Source: Liolophura sinensis (taxonomy: Eukaryota > Mollusca > Polyplacophora > Chitonida > Chitonidae). From it: a DNA stretch of 64,000 bases. The notes under the pieces are model-generated. The model made no database searches. It worked only from the letters and a program-made list of their open reading frames with translations, and had not been told where the DNA came from. Position numbers and translations under genes: made by a program. Numbering within the stretch: position 1 is the stretch's first letter; the number at the start of each line of letters is the position of its first letter. Positions 43,690 to 53,420 of this stretch are shown here, in pieces. The DNA lies in assembly GCF_032854445.1 (NCBI RefSeq), contig NC_088304.1, positions 31,567,732 to 31,631,731 of the forward strand, written 5' to 3'.

Positions 43690-44240
43690 CGTCCATGACT
43701 ATATCAAAGTTACTCCTGTTTTGCTTAATTCCCAGAGTTCTGCTGATCTTAGAAATGTGTTTTGAGGTTTATGAGACTGCCCAAATATAATGATTGAATG
43801 AGTGAATGCTTTGCGTTTCACGTTGTGTACAGGCTGTACTTATCAGTTTTTTAGTCATAAGACAATAAGGAGTCATTCGGAGAGAGCACACAAACTGTCT
43901 TCTTGAGGCAAGATGAGTCCATGCTTCCACCACTCAAATGTCATGTTGCAAACACCAGACACGACATCCCCGCCAGTCACATTATACTGATTCTTGCCGA
44001 CTAGTTTGGTTCCCCTGCTCTAACCTCTCAGTGTTGAGCGCCTATTAAGGCAGCAAAAAAGTACCATTTTAAAAATCTTTCGTATGATCTGACCCAGGTT
44101 TGATCCTAGGTCTCAATACCTTGAGGCAGGTGTATAACCATCAGGCACCCTGTGCAATCGGACAAATATAAGTTTCAGGTCTAAAAATAATACTTTAAAA
44201 TCCAACTGCACTTTTCAGAGGCTGAAATTTTAGGGCAAAT
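43690..44240 (+). repeat. Interspersed repeat family D copy, interrupted by SINE-B
   Basis: The left part has CCAGAGTTCTGCTGATCTTA, GAAATGTGTTTTGAGGTTTA and CTGCCCAAATATAA. The right part resumes at 44163 with CAAATATAAGTTTCAGGTCT, AAAAATAATACTTTAAAATC and CTGCACTTTTCAGAGG. The order matches the uninterrupted copy at 40745-40975. Confidence 0.72.
43791..44162 (-). mobile_element. SINE-B (variant 2) inserted in family D, with 9-bp target duplication
   Basis: The plus strand reads GAGTGAATGCTTTGCGTTTC (3' end), TTTTTTAGTCATAAGACAAT, GCCAGTCACATTATACTGAT, CTCTAACCTCTCAGTGTTGA and GTACCATTTTAAAAATCTTT. It ends with ATCTGACCCAGGTTTGATCC (B-box region, reverse) and a tRNA-like end. CAAATATAA flanks it at 43782-43790 and 44163-44171. 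Confidence 0.85.
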
Positions 44241-44998
44241 ACTGTCTCTGACATTTATGCTAAGAGCTTGTTAAAACCACGTATGCAGTCTTCTCCAACT
44301 TGACACCGGAATACAATTTCCAGGAATTGAACATGGCGTGTAAGCCTCAAGTCAAGACGTGTTTTTGTCCCTTGGTATTATTGTCACCTATCGTACCAGA
44401 TAAGACCTATTTGGCATAAACCTTCCATCATATTTTTTTTTTTTGCTCCTGAAAGTTGGTCCCTAAAGAGATGCGGCGAGTCATCACCGTCATCTTGACA
44501 GCCCGGGTGCTCAGGAAAGCGGTGCTTAGTCAAACCCTTCACCAGACTTGCCCCAGAGGGTCTAGCGCAGGAAAGACGGAGGTTATTAAGGGTATTACCC
44601 CCAATGGGCGTTTTATCGGTGCAGCTACTGAAGGTCAAGTCCATCAACATTCTTTGAAACACAGATGATCTGACTTTCCCTAACCTTGCCACACAATAAT
44701 GCCTCTTCAACACAAGTTCACCTTCAACCTTTTCAAACATCTGCCACTCAAGATATCAAAAACAAACCGAAATAGAAAAACTGAAGTTTTATCCCTTCAA
44801 AATTGAACTGTTTCAGCTCAGTTTTCTCAAACATGACATATTTTCCCAAATTATTATTTCCCACAGCTTTATTGTGAGGATCAAATATTTTACATAAAAC
44901 AATGTTAATATTTTGAATAAAACAATTTGGCAAAAATGACTTACATTGTTTTTTTTTAAATTGTGATGGTACATTTGAATGATGAAGTCTATTAAGTT
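44241..44998. other. Unassigned sequence
   Basis: The block at 44455-44670 is less AT-rich, with overlapping open frames on both strands (44384-44740 minus, 44456-44668 plus), but no domain is recognisable and no splice signals point to an exon. The rest is AT-rich. Confidence 0.4.
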
Positions 44999-46008
44999 TG
45001 AAATACACATAACAATGTATGATAGTGCATAAGCAAGGATTGGGGAAATACACATAACAATGTATGATAGTGCATAAGCAAGGATTGGGGGAAATACACA
45101 TAACAATGTATGATAGTGCATGAGCAAGGATTGAGGAAATACACATAACAATGTATGATAGTGCATAAGCAAGGATTGGGGAAATACACATAACAATGTA
45201 TGATAGTGCATGAGCAAGGATTGAGGAAATACACATAACAATGTATGATAGTGCATAAGCAAGGACTGGGGAAATATACATAACAATGTATGATAGTGCA
45301 TAAGTATGGATTGGGGAAATATACATAACAATGTATGATAGTGCATAAGCAAGGATTGAGGAAATACACATAACAATGTATGATAGTGCATGAGCAAGGA
45401 TTGAGGAAATACACATAACAATGTATGATAGTGCATAAGCAAGGATTGGGGAAATATACATAACAATGTATGATCGTGCATAAGTATGGATTGGGGAAAT
45501 ACACATAACAATGTATGATAGTGCATAAGCAAGGATTGAGGAAATACACATAACACTGTATGATAGTGCATAAGCAAGGATTGAGGAAATACACATAACA
45601 ATGTATGATAGTGCATAAGCAAGGATTGGGGAAATACACATAACAATGTATGATAGTGCATGAGCAAGGATTGAGGAAATACACATAACAATGTATGATA
45701 GTGCATAAGCAAGGATTGAGGAAATACACATAACAATGTATGATAGTGCATAAGCAAGGATTGAGGAAATACACATAACAATGTATGATAGTGCATAAGC
45801 AAAGCAAGGATTGGGGAAATACACATAACAATGTATGATAGTGCATAAGCAAGGATTGAGGAAATACACATAACAATGTATGATAGTGCATAAGCAAGGA
45901 TTGAGGAAATATACATAACAATGTATGATAGTGCATAAGCAAGGATTGAGGAAATACACATAACAATGTATGATAGTGCATAAGCAAGGATTGAGGAAAT
46001 ATACAATC
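44999..46008. repeat. 45-bp minisatellite, about 22 copies
   Basis: The unit is GAAATACACATAACAATGTA, TGATAGTGCATAAGCAAGGA, TTGRG (45 bp). Variants are few (GCATGAGC, GCATAAGTATGG, AATATACAT); one copy near 45800 has a 5-bp duplication (AAGCAAAGCAAGG). Because 45 is a multiple of three, three minus-strand frames stay open for 360-420 codons. The longest continues into AT-rich flank with no recognisable domain and is not called. Confidence 0.95.
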
Positions 46009-46342
46009 ACAATCAGTTATGGAGCATTTTCTCCTTCTAATTCTCTCTCTCACACAAAACATCCCACTTGCCATGATCTGGCAGCATAATATTGCACATG
46101 TGGCATAGTAAAGCTCGAGTCATTTATTCACAATTTCTCATCTAAATTACTCGAGAAATAAAAAATGTGTGTATCAAAATGATGCAAACAAAAGTGGAAA
46201 AAAGGGGACTAATGAAAACTGTACAGGAAACGGGGACTTTGCGTAATGACTTACAAACTGATCCATAAACCTGCATTTTAGGAGCAAATAACTATCATAA
46301 AGTATCACTTTTGATCCTTGAAACACCTATTTATAAATATCA
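46009..46342. other. Unassigned AT-rich sequence
   Basis: It lies between the 45-bp array and a SINE cluster. No gene was recognised. Confidence 0.5.
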
Positions 46343-46452
46343 ATATTTATTTGTTTATTTTACTTTGATAGGTGTTTTATGTCGTACTCAAGAATATTTC
46401 ACTTGCACGTCTTTGGCCAGCATTATGGTGGGAGGAAACCGAGCAGACTAAG
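46343..46452 (-). mobile_element. SINE-A 3' fragment
   Basis: The plus strand reads ATATTTATTTGTTTATTTTA, GTCGTACTCAAGAATATTTC, GGCCAGCATTATGGTGGGAG and GAAACCGAGCAG. Homology stops there, which looks like 5' truncation. It lies about 80 bp from a full-length copy in the same orientation. Confidence 0.85.
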
Positions 46453-46530
46453 ATCAGTAAAGCTGTCAGAATGGGAATTACTATGCAGTCATAGACGGAG
46501 CTTTAGCTCACTTAATTCCCATATTCTGTG

Positions 46531-46788
46531 TATTTATTTATTTATTTGATTGGTGTTTTACGCCGTACTCAAGAGTATTTCACGTATACAATGGCGGTCA
46601 GCATTATGATGGGAGGAAACCGGGCAGAGCCTGGGAGAAACCCACTACCATCTGCAGGTTGCTGACAGACCTTCCCACGTACAGCCGGAGAGGAAGCCAG
46701 CATGGGCTGGACTTGAACTCACAGCGACCACATTGGTGAGAGGCTCCTGGGTAATTAGTGCGCTAACCAACTGAGCCACGGAGGCCCC
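46531..46788 (-). mobile_element. SINE-A copy, full length
   Basis: The plus strand reads TATTTATTTATTTATTTGAT, TACGCCGTACTCAAGAGTAT, GGGAGGAAACCGGGCAGAGC, TTGCTGACAGACCTTCCCAC, GGAGAGGAAGCCAGCATGGG, GGACTTGAACTCACAGCGAC and GCGCTAACCAACTGAGCCAC, ending GGAGGCCCC. Head, body and tail are all intact. A clear target-site duplication was not found. Confidence 0.94.
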
Positions 46789-48883
46789 ACAACATGTGTA
46801 ACCCACAGAACTGGTTATACATACTTACATGTGCATACAATGGTCACTGTATCATGGCATTTATAGGCCTATGTGTTGCGTAGAAATGGTCCAAAAAAAG
46901 AGACAACAATTGTCAACTCTGTAAGTATCAAATATACAGTCCGGAAAACTAAACAAGATTCCAAAGTTTCTGACAGTGATATTTCGCTGGCTGACTGCTA
47001 TGAGCCGGACTGTATTATTGCCCTAGGACTACATGTAATACAGACCTTCATGTAGATCCAGCTTGGCAACCTGAAAGTCTCCGTCTACGTGTCATTCAAG
47101 TCACATTCACCAGCGTGTATAATTACTCGCTTCACCGTGCTTTCCCAGGCATCCAAGAGAAAAACGAGAGCATCTCCTCTTTGAACACCTTCCCCATGAC
47201 TTCTAGCTGGATGCAGGCTTTATCAAACCAATGTCCAAACTCGCCAGCTATCAGTTGTCACATCAGACTTCAGACTTGACCCTTGATCTAGAGATATTAT
47301 AACCGTCGCCTGAAAATGTCCAAGACTGTAATCAGCTGACCGCAATGTGTCACTCAAGGTATAACGGCTTGCGGTCAGTGCTGAGAATCGTGACCATGGC
47401 TAGTCATTATCTCGCACGGTTATAGACCCAAATACAAAGCTGTCCAAGTCCAAGCACAAATTACCTTGAGCCTTCAATTTTCAGACCCTTTCCTTAGTTA
47501 CAGTAACACTGTATGCTTGCAGTGCAGAATTTCCACATACATGTAGTAGTGTGCCACTGGCCTGCCAGTAGTTTGCTTGTGAATGAAATATCGCTATTCA
47601 TTATTATTAACAACTCTGCCAAATGAGATTTTGTTTTTTTGATAGTATTTTATTTGTTTTTTTTTTTACAGGGACTTGTCAATTTGGATGAGATTTGAGC
47701 ACATGTGGGCTGGCCTTGGAGTAAAGACCAATCATTAAGTTTTGGGGATGATTCAGATTTAGAATATTTGCATAAACAAAATTTCATTATGAAGAGGTAT
47801 ATGTAGAACAAAACTGCAGCTTTAGATGTGCGGTTCACCCATCATCAACTGCTGGGGATGGTTTAGGTATATACGAATATCAATTTTTCACTTTGTAAAG
47901 GTATGGCTTTCATAATATCACAAACTGATCCTGTCTCTTCCAAGAATGAGAATTAATGGCAGAAAAATACTTTAAACGAGTGAGCTATACACACGACACT
48001 CTAGGAGTCCCTGGACACATATCTGCTATCCATTTGGACATTGGCTACTCCCCTAACTTTCCAAACCTGGGATTTGACAGTGATTATTTTACTTGTGGTA
48101 TTCATTTGCTTGAAACAATATATAAACATCAGCCTTATCTTAGGTGATAAAAGTTTGGGCAAACATGGCAGATATACTATCACAAGCCCCATTGTTCAAT
48201 GCATCTGATAAGGAATCGGTAACGCATGAAACAATCACTGTGCATTCAGGTGTCGTTCAAGGAAGTTCTGGACAAGGATGGTAAATATTTAAAGGCATTT
48301 CTGGAAATAGCAACCACCCTGCTGAGTTGTACCACACTGAGAACACGGAGAAAGTTAAAACACACACGAAAAGGAACTCTAACACAAAGATTCTGGTGTT
48401 ACATGAAAATGAACAAAGTTATGCTAGAAATATATACAACTTTAAAACTGTTCATTATTGCTTCAATTTACAGCAGAAACTGGTCATAGAAAACAACTTA
48501 AAATAAATAACATAGTATGGCGGCACTACTGATGTTCTGAATGTTGAATAATTTTGTTTTACGTTTAACTGCAACATCACTTTAATACAGCAGCAAAAAA
48601 AAAAAAAAATTTAAACTTTAGGTGGTATAAACTTTTTCTGAAGTAAATAAAGGCTTAAAAATGACAAAACAGAAAATTAAGAAATTTATCAAAACTCTTA
48701 AGTGACCCCAAAAAGTGGATGGTTCAGTCACAATCAGGGGAAAGGCGTCACCTGGGAAAGGCGTCACCTGAAAAATGCTAAAGTTTAGCTAGGTCAAATA
48801 TATACATTTGTCTACTGCTGTCTTTGAAGGACATCAATCAGTGACAGGTGTGTCAAATAATCAGGTGGGCAATATGTTTATGA
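46789..48883. other. Unassigned sequence with a balanced-composition block
   Basis: The part at 47050-47430 has balanced composition and several CpG sites and reads like a possible conserved non-coding element. At 48732-48770 GAAAGGCGTCACCTG occurs twice in tandem. Open frames here (46873-47055, 47956-48147, 48226-48489) show no recognised domains. Confidence 0.4.
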
Positions 48884-49826
48884 TGTGATTACATATACTA
48901 TCACAGCCCTGTCTTGTTCCATAAGCTTACTTTGAACACCTCTGTACTTCCCTTCCTGGCTTTAATATACTACTGCTAGGCACCAAGTAATTTGTCTGTC
49001 CGTCGTCACAGTCATCTCAGCTATCAATTCCAAGTAGGTGTTCCCATGTGTCATCACCTGTAAATCCACACAAGCATGAAATTATAGTGGAAATTAGATA
49101 AATTCAAACTCCAACCGCCACGTTTGAATGCATACTCCTCACAGCCCATACAAGGGAGATAACCACTGACATTACTAGAATATTTTGTACTTGTTTACTC
49201 TTTTCTTCAATCTTTTAAAATTTATTTGAGAAATATTTTTAGCGATCAGTGTTGATCATGGTGAGACTGATCCTAAACAATTAGCCAGAATGCTTGTCAA
49301 AAAGGTCTAACTTGCTTAATAGTGGCAGTGGTAATTGTATACATGATTCCCCTCACTGTGAGGAGTAGGCATTCAATCATGGCAGTAGGAGTTGGAATTT
49401 ATCCAGTTTCCACACTAGTTTCATGCTTGTGTGGATTTATTGGTGATGACACATGGGAACACCTACCTGGGACTGATAGCTGAGGTGAATGGGACTACAG
49501 ACAGACGAATTATTTGGTGCCCAGCAGTAGTATACTGAAACCAGCTTGGGAAGTACAGAGGTGCTCAATTTATTTATTTATTTGATTGGTGTTTTACGCC
49601 CTCCTCAAGAATATTTCACTTATACAACAGCGGCCAGCATTATGGTGGGTGGAAACCGGGCACAGCCCGGGGGAAACCCACAACCATCCACAGGTTGCTG
49701 GCAGACCTTCCCACGTACGGCCGGAGAGGAAGTCAGCACGAGCTGGACTTGAACTCACAACAGAGGTGTTCAAGGTAAGCTTATGGAACAAGACAGGGCT
49801 GTGATGGTATACATGATCACAGCCCT
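48884..49826. mobile_element. Long inverted repeat (foldback element), one arm split by a SINE
   Basis: The left arm (about 48884-49172) has ATCACAGCCCTGTCTTGTTC, CATAAGCTTAC, TGAACACCTCTGTACTTCCC, GTGTTCCCATGTGTCATCAC, ATCCACACAAGCATGAAA and ATACTCCTCACAG. The right arm (about 49320-49826) is its reverse complement in the same order: CTGTGAGGAGTAGGCATTCA, TTTCATGCTTGTGTGGAT, GTGATGACACATGGGAACAC, GGGAAGTACAGAGGTG and GTAAGCTTATGGAACAAGAC. Without the SINE at 49569-49760 both arms are about 290 bp, with a spacer of about 150 bp. The right end carries the palindrome AGGGCTGTGAT...ATCACAGCCCT (49795-49826). There is no coding capacity. Confidence 0.88.
49569..49760 (-). mobile_element. SINE-A, 5'-truncated, inside the inverted repeat, with 13-bp target duplication
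   Basis: The plus strand reads TTTATTTATTTATTTGATTG, CTCAAGAATATTTCACTTAT, GGCCAGCATTATGGTGGGTG, CACAGGTTGCTGGCAGACCT and CTGGACTTGAACTCACAA, stopping within the B-box region. It is flanked by CAGAGGTGCTCAA (49556-49568) and CAGAGGTGTTCAA (49761-49773), one mismatch in 13. Truncation with a target duplication fits abortive LINE-mediated reverse transcription. Confidence 0.94.
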
Positions 49827-50748
49827 ACAGAGCTACATTCAACCATTCACATGCAGGCTATCCGTTATACATGTATTTATAAATTCAATAAATTACCTGT
49901 ATTGTTTGTCAGAATATATTGCAAATATGTCTTTCAAATTAAACGCTTAGAAAACAGGACACAAATCAAACTGCAATACGCAATTCAAATATGAAGTAAA
50001 TTAAAACAGCTGTTATAATTTCCAAAAATAATCAAGAAAAAGAAAGAAAAACTCAAAATCTTCCATTCCTCAGCATATAACATCGTTATGCTTTACCCAG
50101 TGATGTACATGCTGGTGTCTCTTCAGTTGTCCCTTCATCACAAATTGAATTACTTTGGTTAACACTATTAAGGACCACCAGCCTTCACAACCATTATTAA
50201 GTGGGATATGTTTGGTGCCTCTAACCTTCTAAAGCTGACGAGGTGTGATTTTGAGCTTAATGAAATGTGAAAATAACACAATTATGCATCAGCCCTTGAC
50301 TGAAATGCCTTTTATCCCCATAAGGATGCATTCCAAGTCAATTGCTATAAATCAGTAGTCCTGCAAACAGCCTTTGGTTGCTGCACGAGGAAAACTGTAT
50401 AGCTAATACAAGGCCAGTCAGCCATCTTGGCATTTTGGCTATGCCTCATATATTATACTGGAATTTTCTCCCGCATCATCATTGTTGTTATATTGTTTAT
50501 CATATCAAATATCTTGAGAGCATTTCACTGTCAGAGTGTGTAGAGCTGTTGGCAGTTTTTACTGAAAGCCCAAATGATATAACAGTTATACCCAATAATG
50601 TCACTTATATTTATATGAATATTTCATAACAGTTTTCAGATAAACAGCTTGCAGGAAACTGATCAGAGCATAGAACGAGATACAGCGCTAGGTTTCTATA
50701 AAACTTCTCACCCCCATGGCATCCCCTCACCATGCTTTTGTAGTTTGG
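49827..50748. other. Unassigned AT-rich sequence
   Basis: No gene or recognised element. The open frame 50378-50629 shows no family features. Confidence 0.5.
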
Positions 50749-51092
50749 AGGGATGGGGGAGGGGGGTGGGGGGAGAGGGATATATCAAGAAATATGTCCA
50801 CGTGTACTAGGCATTGAAAACATGCTCACAGTGTTGCCGGGAACAAACTTATGTGGATTTCGTTGCTGGAAGAGGCTTATGTGTTCGATTTCTAAAATGT
50901 GGCCTTGTGGGGCCCCAAAGGCAATGCCGTGTTGTTCAAGCGATCTTGTCTGGTGCAAAATTTGCTTGTATCAAACATATAAGATGTATCCAGCCAAAAA
51001 AAATACTCAGGCGATTCCCCTCTGTCAATTCGCATCTCACCAGCAAATTACCACGATTTAGACAACCAAACTTAATAATCAAATGGCATTAA
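50749..51092 (+). other. G-rich tract followed by a Cys-rich open segment of unknown meaning
   Basis: A G-rich run at 50755-50774 could form a quadruplex. It is followed by two overlapping plus-strand frames. One (50814-51092) reads MKTCSQCCREQTYVDF and then CVRFLKCGL, with eight cysteines in about 55 residues. No known domain is recognised and both frames look equally protein-like, so this is noted only as a possible small exon or a TE remnant. Confidence 0.2.
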
Positions 51093-51232
51093 ACAATTTT
51101 AAAATCTGCAAAAATGTGGTAAAAATTATAAGAAAATAAATCACAAAGGAATGCTCTTCAAAAATTCATGAGATCATAAGTATACTGTGGTGAAAATTGA
51201 GTGTACATGTACCAAACTGAACTGTACAACCC

Positions 51233-51432
51233 TAGGTCTTCAACCATTAAGAGAGCAACATTCAGTGCAATTTATGCATGTTTTTAATTCGATTTTGCAG
51301 ACAAAAATACATTGGTTGGATTGACCAGTTTCAGGGCTTCATAAAAAGTAGAGTTTTATCAGTCAACACAGAATAATACCTTCTTGAATAAACATCTTGC
51401 AAACATGTGAACAGAACAAAGAATTACAATAC
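51233..51432 (-). repeat. Interspersed repeat family C copy (second part)
   Basis: The reverse complement carries TGTAATTCTTTGTTCTG, CATGTTTGCAAGATGTTTAT, TCAAGAAGG, AGCCCTGAAACTGGTCAATC, TTTTGTCTGCAAAATCGAAT and TAAAAACATGCATAAATTGC, in the same order as 42985-43190. Confidence 0.72.
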
Positions 51433-51779
51433 TTAATTACTTCAGTTATTAAGATCGCACGATCAAAATGCCACGCACATTGAAATATATATACGCCCAA
51501 GACCAGGTACAAGCCAATTAGATTCCAGGCAGCCTTGAATTTGTAATGTGGGCAAAACAAAACAGAAATATATGGACATACAAGCATGCGTGGGTGTGCA
51601 ATGAAACAGACACAGCTTAGTTCAGACATCACGCAAGGTCTGAAGGGTTTGTGGTCGCCAACAAAAGCGGGGGCAGTTTAAGGTAACGGCTGTACCAAGA
51701 AGATTCTTCATCCTTCCTTCCACTGTTATTAATTATTTGTTGGCAATATAAACCAATCAACAAGATAATCCTACATAAA

Positions 51780-51925
51780 TTATAAAAGACTTACAACATA
51801 GAGAGTAAAACCAGAGCAATGATGCGACAATAGTGTGACAGTTGGCAAATGGTCACATGTAAATGGTGAAATATGGCTTCAATTTACCTCAGTGAGTGTT
51901 TTATTCCATAAAATACTCATGTAAA
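51780..51925 (-). repeat. Interspersed repeat family C copy (first part)
   Basis: The reverse complement carries ATTTACATGAGTATTTTATG, GAATAAAACACTCACTGAGG, TAAATTGAAGCCATATTTCA and ATGTGACCATTTGCC, matching 42840-42984. Together with 51233-51432 it could be one element split by about 350 bp of other sequence. Confidence 0.62.
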
Positions 51926-52019
51926 TATTTAAAAAGTAGTAACTTGTTCCAGTGCAATGGCTCAAGCAGAATTAGGTAAAGAAAATACAGTGATGTTATT
52001 TGATATTCATTCACTGTTC

Positions 52020-52170
52020 TTTGTGACTTATTGACACATGGAGTTGAAATTACAGACCAACAACGACAGTGTGATAATTTGCAAATCCGACATTGAACTT
52101 AACTGGTGAAATATTACCTGTTGTCAGTTTACCAGTTGGGGTTTTATTCCTACTGTTCATGTCCATGTCT
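52020..52170 (-). repeat. Interspersed repeat family C copy (first part), diverged
   Basis: The reverse complement carries ACATGAACAGTAGGAATAAA, GGTAAACTGACAACAGGTAA, TATTTCACCAGTTAAG and AATTATCACACTGTCG, resembling 42840-42984 at lower identity. Confidence 0.5.
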
Positions 52171-52552
52171 AAACAGCAGCAAAGTTCATTGTCAAAGATC
52201 ACAAAAAAGCAATCGACAAAACATTAGAGAGCTTGGGTCGCTGCGACCGCTACATTCATCCATCACAGGTACACATTGCCTTCCCCTCGCAGGATGAACT
52301 ATTTATAGGCAGTGCTAACAAACTATTGGACGCTGACAACTGACCGTGTAGTTGCATGAGAGGACTGCGAACAGGTCAGTCATGTAGAAATATTAACAGC
52401 CAACTACTCATTTGGGAAGCTTTCTCCTCGACTGATTGCACTAAATGCGAGCCATTGTTTCAGGCACAAGTTAACCCTCTTTTCACTTGATTGAACCATT
52501 TGGAACCTGTTGCCCGTAAACAAGGCACTGTGCCTAAAGATGAAACAGATGA
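52171..52552. other. Unassigned sequence
   Basis: Unique-looking sequence with no gene recognised. The minus frame 52404-52610 overlaps the next repeat and is not called. Confidence 0.5.
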
Positions 52553-52806
52553 ACTTCTGAGATTCAATCAGTTGTATCTCATCTAGGGTTTTGTTGAAGA
52601 CACACATCAAGTTCCATACTTCTGAGATTCAATCAGTTGTATCTCATCTAGGGTTTTATTGAAGATACATCAAGTTCCATACTTCTGAGATTCAATCAGT
52701 TGTATCTCATCTAGGGTTTTATTGAAGACACATCAAGTTCCATACTTCTGAGATTCAATCAGTTGTATCTCAGCTAAGGTTTTACTGAAGAAACACATGA
52801 AATTCC
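52553..52806. repeat. 63-64-bp tandem repeat, four copies
   Basis: ACTTCTGAGATTCAATCAGT, TGTATCTCATCTAGGGTTTT and GAAGACACATCAAGTTCCAT recur with GATTCAATCA at 52561, 52625, 52688 and 52752. The last copy is the most diverged. Confidence 0.93.
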
Positions 52807-52930
52807 ATTCTTGTCTTATAACAGCATGTTTTTACAGCGTATGTGTATGAATCACGGACACATGCAATATGGAATTGTTAGTCATGTAGGGTTTTAGATC
52901 GATGTCCATTTTATTTTTGTATATATGTTT

Positions 52931-53209
52931 GCTCATACTTAACAATTTTTCAGTTATATGATGTCCTCAGCGTCATCAGGTATGTGTACGTATACTGTGT
53001 CTTCTTCATGCCGCTGAACTGCTGTCACCACAAGCTGAAGACACCAGGCATGACACCCCAACCGATCACATTATACTGACACCGGGTCAAACAATCATCC
53101 TTCCTTGCTCTTACCTCTAAGTGCAGCATGTCAAGCAAGGCAGCAAGAAGTACCATTTTGAAAATATTTGGTCTGACCTGATCCGGATTTGATCCTGAGG
53201 TCTTCCCGA
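52931..53209 (-). mobile_element. SINE-B (variant 2) copy
   Basis: The plus strand has ACTTAACAATTTTTCAGTTA, GACACCAGGCATGACACCCC, CACATTATACTGACACCGGG, TTGCTCTTACCTCTAAGTGC, AAGTACCATTTTGAAAATAT and ACCTGATCCGGATTTGATCC. It matches 43791-44162. The tRNA-like terminus is truncated. Confidence 0.82.
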
Positions 53210-53274
53210 CACTGCATTTTATTTTTGTCTAATTCCTTTTAAGCTGGTGTCAAAAGGCATTTGTATCACTACTT

Positions 53275-53420
53275 TCCATGTATACTCACATGGACAGTCA
53301 GAATAAACACTGAATGAGGCAAATTGACAAGAGTCAAGTCTTCATAGCTGACAATGTGTGAATAACCAGGTCGCAATCAATCACCATCACCACATCATTA
53401 GTTTCTCTCTGTATGATGTA
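53275..53420 (+). repeat. Interspersed repeat family C copy (first part)
   Basis: ACATGGACAGTCAGAATAAA, GAATGAGGCAAATTGACAAG, GCTGACAATGTGTGAATAAC and CACCACATCATTAG follow the order of 42840-42984. Confidence 0.55.

Noticed and set aside
44384-44740. A 118-codon minus-strand frame near 44.5 kb
   Set aside because: No recognisable domain, an overlapping frame on the other strand, and no convincing splice sites. Kept only as unassigned sequence.
44748-46010. Minus-strand frames of 360-420 codons
   Set aside because: The 45-bp unit is a multiple of three and lacks stops in all three minus frames, so long frames are automatic. No start context or domain supports a protein.
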